Source: Acanthochromis polyacanthus
Taxonomy: Eukaryota > Chordata > Actinopteri > Pomacentridae
Assembly: GCF_021347895.1 (NCBI RefSeq)
Contig: NC_067120.1
Location: 13,935,361 to 13,999,360, forward strand
Direction of reading: 5' to 3'
Length of the DNA: 64,000 nt
Under the pieces are notes generated by a model. It was given only the letters and a program-made list of their open reading frames with translations, was not told where the DNA came from and made no database searches. Numbering within the stretch: position 1 is the stretch's first letter; each line of letters opens with the position of its first letter. Shown here one piece after another: positions 53,301 to 64,000 of this stretch. The translations under genes and the position numbers were made by a program.

Positions 53301-54230
53301 CACACCTGGAAGGACTCATTTTCCTTTAACCAATAATAGCTCAGGCTTGTGGAGGAACAGATTGTAGGTGTGAGCAATAACACAACATGCATGTGTAGCT
53401 GTGAAGCTGGCAGTGATTGTGAAATTCAAACAATGTGCACGTCACAGCTTCAACAACACCACAATCTCCAAACACGAAAAAAAACCCATGACAAATTTTA
53501 AGTCCTTAAAATGAGCAGCACAGTTTAATTTTAAATCTGGTCATGGTCCGGCTGGGCTACATGTCAGAACTTTTAACTCCCTTTTTCTACACCCAGACCC
53601 CTAAGATAAGAGAATCAGCTGCTGTTTAAAGTCCGAGAATCCAGGTGTACTGTAAAACCATATTTTCACTGTTATAGCCTGAATGCTCTTGAACAAGCTC
53701 TCCTTTACAGTCAGAACAGATCAGTCAGTGCCTCAGTTTAAAAAGCTTTTAGAAACCCACTGGTACAAACACGCACTTGCTTATCACTTTACTATGCCTT
53801 TAGCCATATTTTATGTGTGTGTGTGCGCATATAAAAAAAATGACATACACAGCCAGAGTGATGGTGATATAAATTGTGACTAGTAATGCCTTTGGAGGTG
53901 CACAGACCACATATTTTATTTATCTCTGTAGTTTTAGCATGTTCTGAACATATTCTTGTGGTATGTGTTGAAAAGAGGATGTTCAGCAACACATACAGTC
54001 AAGAGACAAACCTCATTTAACAACATAACAATGGCACACAACAGGCAAACAACTGAAAACTAATGTAACTGCAACACAAATGTTCTCCCAACAGTTTTTT
54101 TGGGATAACATCTGAATAACATTCGTAGCTGTATGTGTTGCACCTCTTGCTCTCTTGCGTAGTCCTCTTGGTCGTATTCCTCTTCATCATGCTGGGTTTG
54201 AAGAGCAGCACTGTCAAAGTCAATAGACAT
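41317..54230 (-). CDS. cep152: Centrosomal protein of 152 kDa
   Basis: Coding exons: 54144-54230, 52088-52197, 51901-51961, 51522-51806, 50892-51051, 50005-50145, 49349-49488, 48815-49015, 48531-48678, 48302-48393, 48020-48183, 47661-47862, 47272-47376, 47050-47180, 46805-46933, 46419-46719, 46071-46331, 45679-45810, 44931-45584, 44408-44483, 44111-44278, 43940-44024, 43366-43445, 43089-43245, 42898-43001, 41317-42119. Phases agree throughout: 4977 nt, about 1658 aa (human 1710). CEP152 recruits PLK4 and CENPJ/SAS-4 to the mother centriole and starts centriole duplication. The acidic N-terminus ([25 protein letters not shown]) matches the human PLK4-binding segment; a long coiled coil covers about residues 235-1300; [13 protein letters not shown] and the terminal QDSGFDSPF are family hallmarks. 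Exon 24 seems to end in a GC donor (GG/GCAAGA). A 5' non-coding exon probably ends at 54426. It diverges from galk2. Confidence 0.93.
42176..42502. repeat. Interspersed repeat (family 3), copy in the last cep152 intron
   Basis: Begins near CACCCAGGCAATTTCATG and ends CAAACTTTTGATTGGTAGTGT; nearly the same as 39386-39728. It forms the left part of the duplicated block 42186-42872. Confidence 0.7.
42186..42872. repeat. Duplicated non-coding block, copy 2 (inside cep152 intron 25)
   Basis: Counterpart of 39395-40035. Homology stops about 26 bp short of the splice donor of exon 25 (low end 42898). Confidence 0.8.
52790..52861 (-). other. cep152: Candidate in-frame 24-codon cassette exon of cep152
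   Basis: On the minus strand a polypyrimidine tract and GTCAG acceptor (CTTTCTTAATGTGTCAG) precede 72 nt that read [20 protein letters not shown] and SLWE without a stop, followed by a consensus donor GAA/GTAAGT. It lies between cep152 coding exons 1 and 2, which meet in phase 0, so inclusion would add 24 residues after residue 29 without changing frame. I do not recall this segment in human CEP152. It could be an alternative or lineage-specific exon, an exonised repeat, or chance. Confidence 0.4.
53655..53830 (+). mobile_element. Possible LINE 3' remnant
   Basis: A short plus-strand frame encodes [19 protein letters not shown], like the extreme C-terminus of a non-LTR retrotransposon ORF2. 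It lies in the first coding intron of cep152. The evidence is weak. Confidence 0.3.
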
Positions 54231-54425
54231 GATGCACAGCCTGCTGGTGTAGACAGAGCTAGGGGAAAGAGGTACAGCAAATTTAATGGGGTGCTGTCAC
54301 AAAAAGGCAACAGATGCTATGATTAATGTTAAACGTTAGCTCACAGTCGCTAAACACACAAGTTAGCTAAAACAGTCGGTCACCAGCGCATTGATATCAT
54401 CCAGTAAAACATACTTACTGCTTAC

Positions 54426-54530
54426 CTACTGGCAAAATATGACAGAAGTGACCTTCGCTGAGCCGTTTATTCCTTTATTTGAGTAATGGTGGTGCGTATT
54501 AGCTTTCATTGCTAGCCACGTTGCCATTTA
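54426..54530 (-). other. cep152: Probable 5' non-coding exon of cep152
   Basis: A strong donor CCAGTAG/GTAAGC lies at 54426-54421, and the exon with the start codon begins after CCCCTAG (high end 54258). This gives a leader of 28 nt before ATG 54230 plus this exon. The upstream end is not defined by the sequence. Confidence 0.45.
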
Positions 54531-54984
54531 TATTACAGAGCAGGGACACCAGCTAGCTAGTGTTGACCCCGGCCACGTTCAAAAAGAGGTGCTCGTCATG
54601 CTTTAAAAACCTGTGCCGAATACATCCGAACAGAAAGCTCGTCTGCTAACAAAGAGCTTAACGCAAGTGTACATTTTACTTGTGGTGAACTTCGTAAAGC
54701 TCTAAGCTAACTGTTGCTAACCGGCTGAACGTCCTCTTTAAGCAGACTCGCCCACTTTGAAAAGTCGCGCGTACTTGCAGCGCGAAACCACTGTGGATAT
54801 TTGTGGAAGAAAACTTTCACAAACTGACCGTAAACAGAGACAAGTATCAACACAACCGACAACATGTCACTAACACACACCTGGCAGATAAAAATACAGT
54901 CTCCGTAACGAAACATACATGCTAGAAGCTATTTCATTACCGTTGTTTTTTACAAACCCCGGAACTAAGAAGTTAGCTAAACAC

Positions 54985-54998
54985 GTCTCTATAGTAAC
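54985..54998. promoter_or_regulatory. cep152: RFX X-box in the cep152 promoter
   Basis: GTCTCTATAGTAAC fits the X-box consensus GTYNCY-AT-RGNAAC at all defined positions. RFX factors control many ciliary and centriolar genes, so the position about 755 bp upstream of the cep152 start codon makes sense. Confidence 0.55.
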
Positions 54999-55008
54999 AG
55001 CGTACAGA

Positions 55009-55027
55009 GAATTGTGGGTATTGTAGT
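55009..55027 (-). promoter_or_regulatory. cep152: STAF/ZNF143-like site in the cep152 promoter
   Basis: The minus strand reads ACTACAATACCCACAATTC, close to the ACTACAATTCCCA core of STAF/ZNF143 sites common near start sites of TATA-less housekeeping promoters. It lies 10 bp from the X-box, so transcription of cep152 probably starts near 54.95 kb. Confidence 0.6.
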
Positions 55028-56600
55028 TGTGTTTACTGGAAATAATCCTGAGCAGATTCTCAAGTCTAAAAGAAAATTATTAGCGATGTGAACAGCAGAT
55101 GAAGAAGTACTCAGATCCTTTACCTAATTCCAAGAAAAGCAGTGTAAAATGACTCCACTACAATTAAAAGTCCTGCATAAAGACCATATTTAAATAAAAA
55201 TATTAGCAGCAATTTTTTGTTGAATTATTAATGCACTGATTTAGTTCCACTTGTTGATATTATATATAATTGGAGTATAAACAGTAAAGCATCAGTGTGT
55301 AGACAACATGTTGTAGTTACTACAGGGGAAGCTGGTTTGAACTACTTTGTATACAGCTTTATGTACAGTACATTAAATAAATCTGTGTGGGGTTGTCAGA
55401 TGATTATTGAGACAGTTAATAAGAAAAAATAAGTTCAGATCACCAATCCATTGAATTGTTTTCCCCCCTCTATTCTTTCATAAGGGGAGGTAATAAATAA
55501 TGTATAAATTTACTGAAATGAAACCACATGAAAAGTATAGGATGTAAAATCACTATTTCTTGGAGCTGTTAAAAGCTAATTGACATCTGATCAGTAACCT
55601 GACTACACATTGCTTTTGTAAGAAGTTTTGACCACGGGATTTACAGAAATACATATTAAATTCCCAAGTTTGACTATGTCATTTTTTAAAAAGTGAAATT
55701 CTGTGTGTTTCTCATACAAAAAATAGAAACAGGCCACAAACAAAGATTACTGGATAAAACAGACTCTAAAAGCAATTAGAGAAGCAGCATGTGGGCATCT
55801 AGTGAGACGGTCAGAGAGATATCTAATACACCATTTTTGGTTTTCTCGTGAAACTCAGGGACACTGATGCAGTAGTTATCACATTTGTCTAAGATACAAC
55901 ACATTGGTGATTTATAAATGAGAAATTCTGAGGTGTCTGAAAATATATAATCTTATGTCTCCATCTTGTGGTGGCAACGTTCTGTAGTAAAGCACAAACA
56001 GTACCTTTCAGTGGTATTATAACACAGTAAACTATGTCATTTATCTGTTTTAACATATTTTCACATGACTGCTGTTGTGTTGTAAACAAACATGCAAATA
56101 GTTTTGTCCATAACCCAAAACCATTTAGTTGGGTAAAGAAAAGAGAGTGGCAATCAGAAAACTTTACTGACATTAATGACCCAAATCGAGTAGTCAGTTG
56201 TCAAAAGAGCTGCCCTTTAATGTGTTAGTTGACTAATGTAAATGTAAATGTAATGTAATAAAAATGAAAAACATTAACATTACCAATTTACAAATGCAAT
56301 GTAGACATCTATTACACCTAAATAAATTAAGCATTGCTGCCTTGTCTTACTTCATTACTGTCTTTTAAAGTGGGCCATTATCATATCAAATGATTACATT
56401 ACATTGCAGGCATTACTGGCATTACTGTTTTTTTATCATTAAGTTTAAGTTTAGTAATTTACTTTACTACCAGCTGGAGTGTTCCAGTTAATAAATGTGT
56501 TTTCAACCTGAAAGTGATGAGAACAGGGCTTTAGGTTCAGTCTATTCAGTATTATAATTAAACTTACCAGCCAGTACATTTAATTCAGCTGCCTACGGTG
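55028..56600. other. cep152-galk2 intergenic spacer
   Basis: A/T-rich, with no gene found. A TAATGTAATGTAAT-like stretch near 56240-56270 and other simple sequence are the only notable content. Confidence 0.4.
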
Positions 56601-56619
56601 GCCGGTGTAGGGCGTGTGT

Positions 56620-56650
56620 TGGCTCCGCCCCCTGTCCTGCAGTCACTTCC
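56620..56650 (+). promoter_or_regulatory. galk2: GC-box and ETS-like core promoter of galk2
   Basis: GGCTCCGCCCCCT (Sp1-type GC box) at 56621-56633 is followed by CACTTCCTTG (ETS-like) at about 56644. This lies some 220 bp upstream of the galk2 start codon, in the only C/G-rich patch of the spacer. No TATA box is evident. Confidence 0.45.
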
Positions 56651-56849
56651 TTGTTTCCCCGCTGTTCCAGAATCAGCTGGCAGCCTCTACATCGAGCAGA
56701 GTTTGCTCAGGACTGACCGCAGTTCAGCCAGAATACATATCCGGATCTCCTTGTGACAGTCAGCTGATCTCGGCTGGTTATGTGGAAGTTTTGAGCTTCA
56801 CTGTCTGACAGCAACAACTCCATTCAGAATCATTTCAAAACAGGTAGAA

Positions 56850-59800
56850 ATGGCCTCAAACCCTCCCTGGTTAAAGACCGAGATCACTGCTGATGAAAGG
56901 TGAGAAACAACGACACATGCTGGTTGTCACGGAGGTAGAGAGGGTGTATCATCTGTCCGATAATTCATTGGCTGTTTTTGTCATTTACAGGCTGAAAAAC
57001 TTGAAAAATACTTTTGAAACAAAGCATGGAGAATCTCCTCTCTTCTATGCATGTGCACCTGGAAGGGTAAATCTAATAGGTAATGCCATTTTATGCAGGT
57101 TTAGCAGGTTTAATTGACGTCTACACACTAGTAGTAGTGTTTGGAAATATGTCGCATCATTGTTTTTTTTAAAATTGTGTCAGTCTTTCTCTCCAAAAGG
57201 CTAAAATGGAAATGCTGCCTGGAATTAGTATTATAAAACCAAGAAAACATTACCATGCCTCAGTCCTCTTCTGCATTAAATTAGGTGGAGTTGCAGTTGA
57301 TTGATTTTAGAACAAGTTCAACAGCATAATTGTCACTGACTCGCTGTTTGAATAAGACCAAAATTTCTTCAGATCTCCTTCTTGAGTGGTGATAAGTACA
57401 AGATGACCTGTCGTATTTCTAATTCTCCCACCTGTCCTTTATCCATAGAGCCTGAAATAGTTCATTTTAACTCAGCAAGATCAGCTGATAGGTTGCTCAA
57501 ACCTGCAGTGAAATAGTTTTCCTTCACTTTTTATGAATTTTCTCACACTATGCATTGTGTACCAAATTTAATAGTATGCTATTCAATTCAACCAATGAAG
57601 TTAATTGTGCTAGTGGCTAAAGTTTAGACACAGTAACCCATTTAGGGAAATGTTATTTTATATTCAGATTTAAACCTGCAGGATATTTGCTGTTTGAATC
57701 TTTTAAACAGTATCAGTTGAATTATTTCAGTCTAATCACTTATAAGCTCCCTCTCACATATCTTTTTGTCATTATTCGTCACAGGTGAGCACATTGATTA
57801 CTGTGGCTATTCTGTGCTACCAATGGCCATTGAGCAGAACATCCTGGCTGCCGTGTCAGTGAACAACTCAGGAACAATCCAGCTGGCCAACACAAATCCT
57901 CTGTACCAGTGAGATGAGAACACTCGTGATCGCTGCTTAAATGTCTGTGCAGTATCTTTACATGTTTTCGTAACGTCTGTGATTTGTCTTTTTGCAGGGA
58001 TTTCACAGTGTCTTGCTCAGAGGTCATCGCTATAGACAGAGACAATCCAAAGTGGTTCTATTATTTTCTCTGTGGAGTCAAAGGGATTCAGGTAAGATGT
58101 GTATTGAGTTCTATATTCTCAACTAATGTAGTGGCTACAACATATAATCTGAGATGTAATGCTGCTTACAAAGTGGTAAAATTGCACTTACAAATATTGT
58201 GCTACATTTTTGGCATGTTTTTATCTTCAGGAGACGTTTGAGATCCCTCGTTTAGTAGGGATGTCATGTGTCGTTGATGGAACCATCCCTCCGAGCTCCG
58301 GTCTGTCCAGCTCCAGCGCCTTAGTGTGTTGTTCTGGACTCCTAACAATGGAGGCAAATCAGAAGTCCCTGTCAAAGGTAAAAGCCTATGTAATTAAAAC
58401 ATTTAATGTGAAGATCTGTGTATCCATTTTGAGGACAAATTAGGGGATGAGGATTCAGTCGGCAAGAAATTAAGTATTAACTCAAAAAGAAGATGATTCG
58501 TAACATTAAAATAAACCTGATGGTGCTTCACTTGTATCCCAGCTGTCGCTATCAAAGAGTGTTTGTCATTTTCACCTGATAGGCATCTTTATTAGATGTA
58601 CAATTCTTCCGTTTTTGCTTCCTAAATGCCCTTTGTTTTTCTGTTTGATCCGTTTACTCTACATTCGTGCAGGTGGCTCTTGCAGAGATCTGTGCCAAAT
58701 GTGAGCGCTACATTGGTACAGAGGGAGGCGGCATGGACCAGTCCATATCATTCCTGGCAGAGAGAGGAACAGTATGGAGCTTTTCCTTTCATTGCCTCAG
58801 TGATGACCTACTGTAGACTCACTTATTAGGCAAAAAAGTGTTACAAACATTAACCCTCTTGTCCTCATTTACGGGCACCAAAAATATTGTTTCCTTGTCA
58901 GAAAAAAAATCTAAAAATTCTGCAAAAAAAAATTCCCAAATTTTCGAAAATTTGCAAAACCTTCAGAAAGAAAATTTCAATAATTCCATAAAAGTTTTAT
59001 TTTTTAAAAAAAAATCCCCCAAATTTAGCAAGAAAATTCTTGTAAATATTTTCAAAAAAATTAGTAAATATCTTCAAAAAAAATCCAAAAAATATCTAAA
59101 GCATTTGCATATATCGGTAAAGATTCTTATGTTCTCTTAAGAACATTCACATAAAAATCAACCAAAATCCAGTGAATTTCACTAATTTTTTATGTGAATG
59201 CTTTTAAGAAACATTTCTAACATTTCTCTTTTCAACAAAAATGTAAAATAAAATCCCAAAATGTGGACATCAGAAGTTTCACTGTGACTTTTTTTTCCCC
59301 CACTTCTTCAAACTTTAAAATGTGTCAATTTTGACCTGCAGGACAACACGAGGATTGGAGCATTAATACACTAAATACTTGTCTAGAATTATACAAAAAT
59401 CAGTCGTTGCAAAAATTGAGCATGTTTAATTTGTTTTTTGAAACCTTTTGAATTCTCTGCTAGGCAAAGCTGATAGAGTTCCAGCCTCTGCGGGCCACTG
59501 ATGTCAAGCTGCCAGATGGGGCCGTGTTTGTGATTTCCAACTGCTGTGTGGAGATGAACAAAGCTTCTACTTCCCACTACAACATCCGTGTGGTGGAGTG
59601 TCGCATCGCCACAAAGGTGCAGTGATTCCAAAGACCTCAGACTGTTGCTTTGTTTCTGTACTGCACTTGACTAATTAAATGATCTGCAACTGTGATGAGT
59701 AGCTGAGTGTTTAGAAGGTGTGCTAGATTTTGTAGGAATAACAACATTTAACCAAACAGCATCATATTCAGTATAAGGACATTAAATAGCTTATGTGTGT

Positions 59801-62008
59801 AATAAGTGGTGGATGTGAACTCAGATGCTGGCGAAGGCGAAGGGTCTGGAGTCGAGCAGGTTGCTGAAGCTGGCTCAGGCTCAGACGGAGCTGAAGGCCT
59901 CCCTGGAGGAGATGCTGACTCTGGTGGACGAGGTGCTGCATCCTGAGCCGTACAGCCGGGAGGAGATCTGCAAGGTGCTGGACATCACCTTGGAGCAGTT
60001 TTCAGCAGACCTGCTGAGCGCCAACACTCAGCACAGTGAGTAACATCTGTGTGTGTTTACGTAGCAGAACGGATTCAGTCTGTTGCTAGATTGTGAGGAA
60101 AGCAGTAATTTTGATAATTGATTGGATGTTTAAGGTCAGATACAGTGGTATGCAAAAGTTTGGGCACCCCTGATAATTTTCAAGATTTTCCTTTATAAAT
60201 CACTGGTTGTTCGGATCAATAATTTCAGTTGAATACCAGGCTTTGCAAAAGTTCTGTTACATGGTTTCATGATCTTTAGAGACGTTTAAATGTCGGAGTG
60301 AGAAATTCCATTAAATAAACTGAAAGTTCTACCTTATAGGCAGGTGTCATTAACACAAATTTGTTCTCCGGTGAAGTAGTATCAAGATGGAAGTCAAAAG
60401 AGTTGAGATATCTGCTCTAAACAAATTTTGTGTTCCAGTAATTAGTGCTAAAGGTATTCAAATCAATAAAACAACAAGGGTACCCAAATTTATGCACCTG
60501 CCTACTTTTTAAAAATAATTATTGCACACTTTCTGTAAATCCTATAAACTTCATTTCACTTCTCATATATCACCTTGCTCGTCTGCTATATGATATATTT
60601 AACTGAAATTAATGATCTGAACAACCAGTGATTTATAAAGGAAAATCTTGAAAATTATCAGGGGTGCCCAAACTTTTGCATACTACTGTATCTTGTAAAA
60701 TTTGCCAATTTATCTTCCAAAATCTGAAATATGAGGAGGTGTGACACATCATTAGCATCAGTCAGTATGACAGATTAAATCCTTAACGGATAATTGATAA
60801 TTAAAATAAGATTTAAGTGCAGATCTAAGCATCATATGTCAACACTGAAATGGGTCACAGAGTTTTATATTCATATTGTGATATTAGGTTGCATTTTGTC
60901 TGGGATTTTATTTATTTTATATAGTGAAGTCTGTTTGTCTGTATTTAATTGCATTATATTTAAGTTGTTTACTTAAGTTGCCAACAAACCTTTTATTCTT
61001 CAGATTTTTCTTCTATGTAAATATCCAGTTAAAAATAATAACCTTTGAGATATATGGTGAACTATGCCATCATATTTGAATTTTTAGTAATAACTGGTCC
61101 TATGCTATCATAACCTAGCATCAAATCTGCTTCATTCATGTCTCCATACAGATGAATAACTTGACAGACTTGAAAAACGGTACTTTAACTTTTTCGCTTC
61201 TCTTCCAGTGACGCAGTTTTGGCTTCACCAGCGAGCCAAACACGTGTACGGTGAAGCTGCTCGAGTGCTGCAGTTTAAGAGCGTCTGCGACTCTGAACCT
61301 GCTGAATCCATCCAGCTACTCGGAGATTTGATGAACCAGAGTCATGCGAGCTGCAGAGACCTCTATGAGTGCAGCTGCCCTGAACTGGACCAGCTGGTGG
61401 ACATCTGTCTGTGAGTAAAGCAAAGTGTCTCTTCACTTAATGCCATCACAGATCTACACTCAGGATACTGGATATTAGCCAATGAAGTTTTAGAGAATAT
61501 AAAAATGATGTGTCCCAATTCATACTATGTACTAATTGTACATTAGCCTTGTGGAACTGAAAAGCAAGATAAGTTAAATGAAGGAGAAACTTCAACATAA
61601 AATACAGACATGCTATTCTTTGTATCGTTAGTGTTGAATGTTCAACATTACACACTGGCCTGACTTCAGCATAATAAAGTCACATTTTTTTTCTCTTTAC
61701 CACCTACAGTACTACTGATGATCAGGAGTAGCAGCATTGAAGGCTCGTGTTGTTACACTGCACTGAAACATTCGCTTCTTGTTGTTTGTGCGGCTTGCAG
61801 GAAGGCGGGGGCTGTGGGTTCCCGGCTGACAGGAGCAGGCTGGGGAGGCTGTGCCGTCTCCATGGTGCCCACTGAGAAGGTGGAGTCTTTCTTACAAGCT
61901 GTCAGAGCCGCCTACTACCTCCCCGATCCGCGCAGAGCAGCCATGGAAAAACAAAGTTTGTTTGTGTCAAAGCCGGGTGGCGGAGCTGCGATTTTCCTTG
62001 AGGAGTGA
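56850..62008 (+). CDS. galk2: N-acetylgalactosamine kinase
   Basis: Ten exons: 56850-56899, 56991-57079, 57785-57908, 57998-58091, 58231-58377, 58673-58771, 59464-59616, 59825-60035, 61209-61410, 61801-62008. Phases agree; 1377 nt give 458 aa, the human GALK2 length. The cytosolic GHMP-family enzyme phosphorylates GalNAc (and weakly galactose) at C1 with ATP in the salvage route. Visible motifs are the galactokinase signature [19 protein letters not shown] (about 37-55), the GHMP ATP loop [12 protein letters not shown] (about 139-150), [16 protein letters not shown] (catalytic Asp), and motif 3 [11 protein letters not shown] (396-406). Galk1 is excluded by the 458-aa length and the GalNAc-type RAKHVY and [11 protein letters not shown] region. 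Introns 6 and 8 carry MITEs. All splice sites are GT-AG. Confidence 0.95.
58850..59355. mobile_element. TTAA-flanked MITE (family 2), copy 4
   Basis: TTAA 58850-58853 opens CCCTCTTGTCCTCATTTACG, and the unit closes with GACCTGCAGGACAACACGAG. The same internal blocks as copies 1-3 occur in order: ATTGTTTCCTTGTC, AAAACCTTCAGAA, AATCAACCAAAATCC, CATCAGAAGTTTCACTG. It lies in galk2 intron 6. Open frames here come from A-rich sequence. Confidence 0.65.
60143..60688. mobile_element. TA-flanked MITE with about 90-bp inverted repeats (Tc1/mariner type)
   Basis: TA at 60141-60142 and 60689-60690 bracket CAGTGGTATGCAAAAGTTTG on the left and the inverse CAAACTTTTGCATACTACTG on the right. The inverted arms extend through CCCCTGATAATTTTCAAG and CACTGGTTGTTC. 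No transposase is present. It lies in galk2 intron 8. Confidence 0.85.
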
Positions 62009-62070
62009 AATACATCATCTGTGCCTGCTTAGACCACAGTCAGCCAATATCAAATACACTGATGAAGGGA

Positions 62071-62076
62071 AATAAA
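62071..62076 (+). terminator. galk2: Poly(A) signal of galk2
   Basis: AATAAA lies 63 bp past the stop codon. A second AATAAA is at about 62299. Confidence 0.6.
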
Positions 62077-62339
62077 GGGACATTTTCTATATTTTCAAAC
62101 AATTAAGGAAGAAGACACTTGAAGATTCGTTAATTTCTGTGTAGCATTTTACCGCTATACAGTTTATGCTGGAATATAAGGGCCAAAAAATGTACTGAGT
62201 GGCGCATTAAATCATGTTTTGTTTTTATAAAATCACAAATATGTAATATTTTGGTGAGCTAATTCACACGATTTTCATCTAAACAGAAAAGATAACAAAT
62301 AAAACGGCAACCAGTTTGTGTTGTATAAAATCCATTCAT

Positions 62340-63798
62340 CCTTTATTAACGTTTACTGAAGTTATTTCTTAAATATTGTGAATGTTTTCAGGCTTTACGT
62401 GTGTGCACCGTTGCAGCAGCGGCCTTTACACAACTTTTATTGGGCTGTTACAGTGAGTCGGGTTTGTGGTGTGTTAAAGAAAGTCCTGACTATGGGCTCA
62501 CACTCTGGGCTTCTGCACAGGATCGATTTTCAATTCATTAGAGAGCAGTGGTGGTGGAGGCTCGGTGGTCTAAGGCACATGCCACTCTGCTGTACTGCAT
62601 TCAGGACCTGCAGCATTCTGCATTTAAATCTGCTCAGGAACATTCATCACATAGATCCTCATCCCTTTCCCTGTTACTCTTGCTGGTCAACTATCTGCCG
62701 GATGAAAGAACATACACCATTTTCTCGATTTAAATTAGACAGTTAATTTCCGCTGGTGTTTTTTTTTTTTTTTTTTTTTTTTGGTGTTTTCAATTGAAAT
62801 TATGTTTGGGGTTTGATCAAAGGACATTCAGATTTTGAACAGCAGCTGTGCAGTGTTTAAAATTAGGATTAAATCACTATTTTAAAGAGGATATCACATT
62901 CAAGCCATGCATTCTAGTTTCACATTTCTTTGAATACACTTGAGCCAAACAACCATTAAATATAAAATAAAAAAGAGACTTGTCTTTAACAGGACCCTTA
63001 CAAGGCACAGCACAGGGAAAATAGATCTCAGAGTTCATCTTAGCATTATGAGTTCCATATTTCCAGCTGGGTTAATGGTGTACTGTATATACTGGCAAAA
63101 GTCGGTAATAAAAGTTGGAAATCGTTGTTTAAATTGTGCTTACCGTCACATTCAGCAGCTTCACTTCAGTATTTACAGAATACTTGTATTTTAGCACTTT
63201 GGATATTGGTTGAGAAGTTTCTGTGCATAGTTTTTACAGATGGATCTTTTTTTTTTTACAGATGCTTTTTGTTCTGATGATCAGGGCTACCTTACATACA
63301 CTGATGTAGAATACAAAAGTTTGTTTTTGACAGCTAAAGGTACCAAAATGTGCTCATCTTTCTTCATTAATTAGAGAAGGCCATGCCATTGAAGTTATAC
63401 AAAATAAATGCAATGACTGCGATTGGATTAAATTGGATTATTTTCCCGCACAATGGTAAATATGTCTTTAAGTTTGGCAACTCATGCATAATATTTTCAT
63501 AAAATGTACTCACTGCTGTCAAAGTGAGAGTTTTCAAATTCAACAAATCTCCAGCGCGGTGAAGATGAAAAAGTTTTTATCTTCGAACAGCTGGATTTTT
63601 TTGAAAATGGTTCCTCCATTCGATCATGTTTTCACTGGCCTTCAACATTCAGAGCAAACATGATTCACACTGATAAAAAAAATGAGGTACGTTTGTGTTG
63701 TTGATTTGAGCGAAAATTCACCCAAATGAAGGACACTCACTGTTTGTGCTTGGTCTGTGGGATCCATGCTTATGGTATCCTGTTCTGTGTGCAGTATC
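62340..63798 (-). other. atp8b4: Presumed 3' UTR and spacer of atp8b4
   Basis: No other gene is seen. A minus-strand AATAAA (TTTATT at 62342-62347) could end atp8b4 transcripts tail-to-tail with galk2, giving a long 3' UTR. A stretch near 62536-62735 resembles a SINE head (GGTGGTCTAAGGCACATGCC), and a run of about 24 T lies near 62758-62781. Confidence 0.35.
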
Positions 63799-64000
63799 TC
63801 AGTCTGTCAGTCTGTGAGCTGTTGTTTTAGACTCTGTATTGCTTTCTTGCTGCTCCTCTGGTGACCCCTTGCTCTCAAAGGAGGCGCAAGAAACTTCGTT
63901 CTTTCTCTTTAACATGTTTTCTATCCAGTTGGAGCTGTGTGGCGTCCTTCCAGGGGAGCGAGCAGAGGACACTGCGCTCATCCTCATGTTTTTGCCTGAG
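63799..64000 (-). CDS. atp8b4: C-terminal exon of a class I P4-ATPase, ATP8B4-like (partial)
   Basis: From the window edge down to TGA at 63799, the minus strand encodes SGKNMRM, then HSSNWIENMLKRK and a serine/glutamate-rich tail ending HRLTD. SGKNMR and the S-WIEN motif match the cytosolic tail of ATP8B4, a phospholipid-translocating P4-ATPase. In human, ATP8B4 is the direct neighbour of SLC27A2, which supports the call. The catalytic part is outside the window. A CTCAG just at the edge (64000-63996) might be the splice acceptor. Confidence 0.75.
   Translation of the reverse strand, partial: SGKNMRMSAVSSARSPGRTPHSSNWIENMLKRKNEVSCASFESKGSPEEQQESNTESKTTAHRLTD

Noticed and set aside
58838..59140. 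100-codon Lys/Ser-rich frame inside galk2
   Set aside because: It lies within an A-rich TTAA-type MITE in intron 6; galk2 exons 6 and 7 join correctly without it.

Overview
The window reads as vertebrate, almost certainly teleost fish, nuclear DNA. Genes are split into many short exons with GT-AG (occasionally GC-AG) introns. The predicted proteins match vertebrate families end to end, and the introns and spacers are full of fish-type Tc1-like, hAT-like and TTAA-flanked non-autonomous transposons, L2-type LINE ends and tRNA-derived SINEs. The gene models below were built by hand from splice sites, reading phase and remembered family sequences; no database search was run.

Layout. (1) 1-1.9 kb: the terminal coding exon and long 3' UTR of tjp1 (ZO-1), plus strand. 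(2) 2.2-2.7 kb: a broken nmrk2-like (nicotinamide riboside kinase) copy, minus strand. (3) 4.2-39.0 kb: two complete ten-exon very-long-chain acyl-CoA synthetase / fatty-acid transport genes of the slc27a2 type in head-to-tail tandem, both minus strand (copy A 4228-18259, 620 aa; copy B 26990-39015, 613 aa). Eight of the ten exons have identical lengths in the two copies. (4) 41.2-55.0 kb: cep152, a centriole-duplication scaffold, minus strand, 26 coding exons and about 1658 aa, with a promoter that carries an RFX X-box and a STAF/ZNF143-like site. (5) 56.6-62.1 kb: galk2, plus strand, ten exons, 458 aa. (6) 63.8-64.0 kb: the last coding exon of atp8b4 (P4-ATPase), minus strand, cut by the window edge.

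These genes do not form a pathway. The cluster is a conserved neighbourhood: the human counterparts of slc27a2, atp8b4, galk2 and cep152 all lie on 15q21, and TJP1 lies on the same arm. The local novelty is the slc27a2 tandem duplication, with two copies that differ at the extreme C-terminus (-IKL versus -IKI).

Accessory content includes a 1638-bp Tc1-like element with about 214-bp terminal repeats and one frameshift in its transposase; an 800-bp MITE present twice, one copy carrying a 100-bp insertion with a 12-bp target duplication while the other keeps the empty site; a TTAA-flanked MITE family with four members, one holding a nested insertion; and a duplicated non-coding block in and downstream of cep152. 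I found no undescribed gene system. The most interesting points are a well-spliced, in-frame 24-codon candidate exon in the part of cep152 that encodes the PLK4-binding region, and the divergence of the slc27a2 pair.
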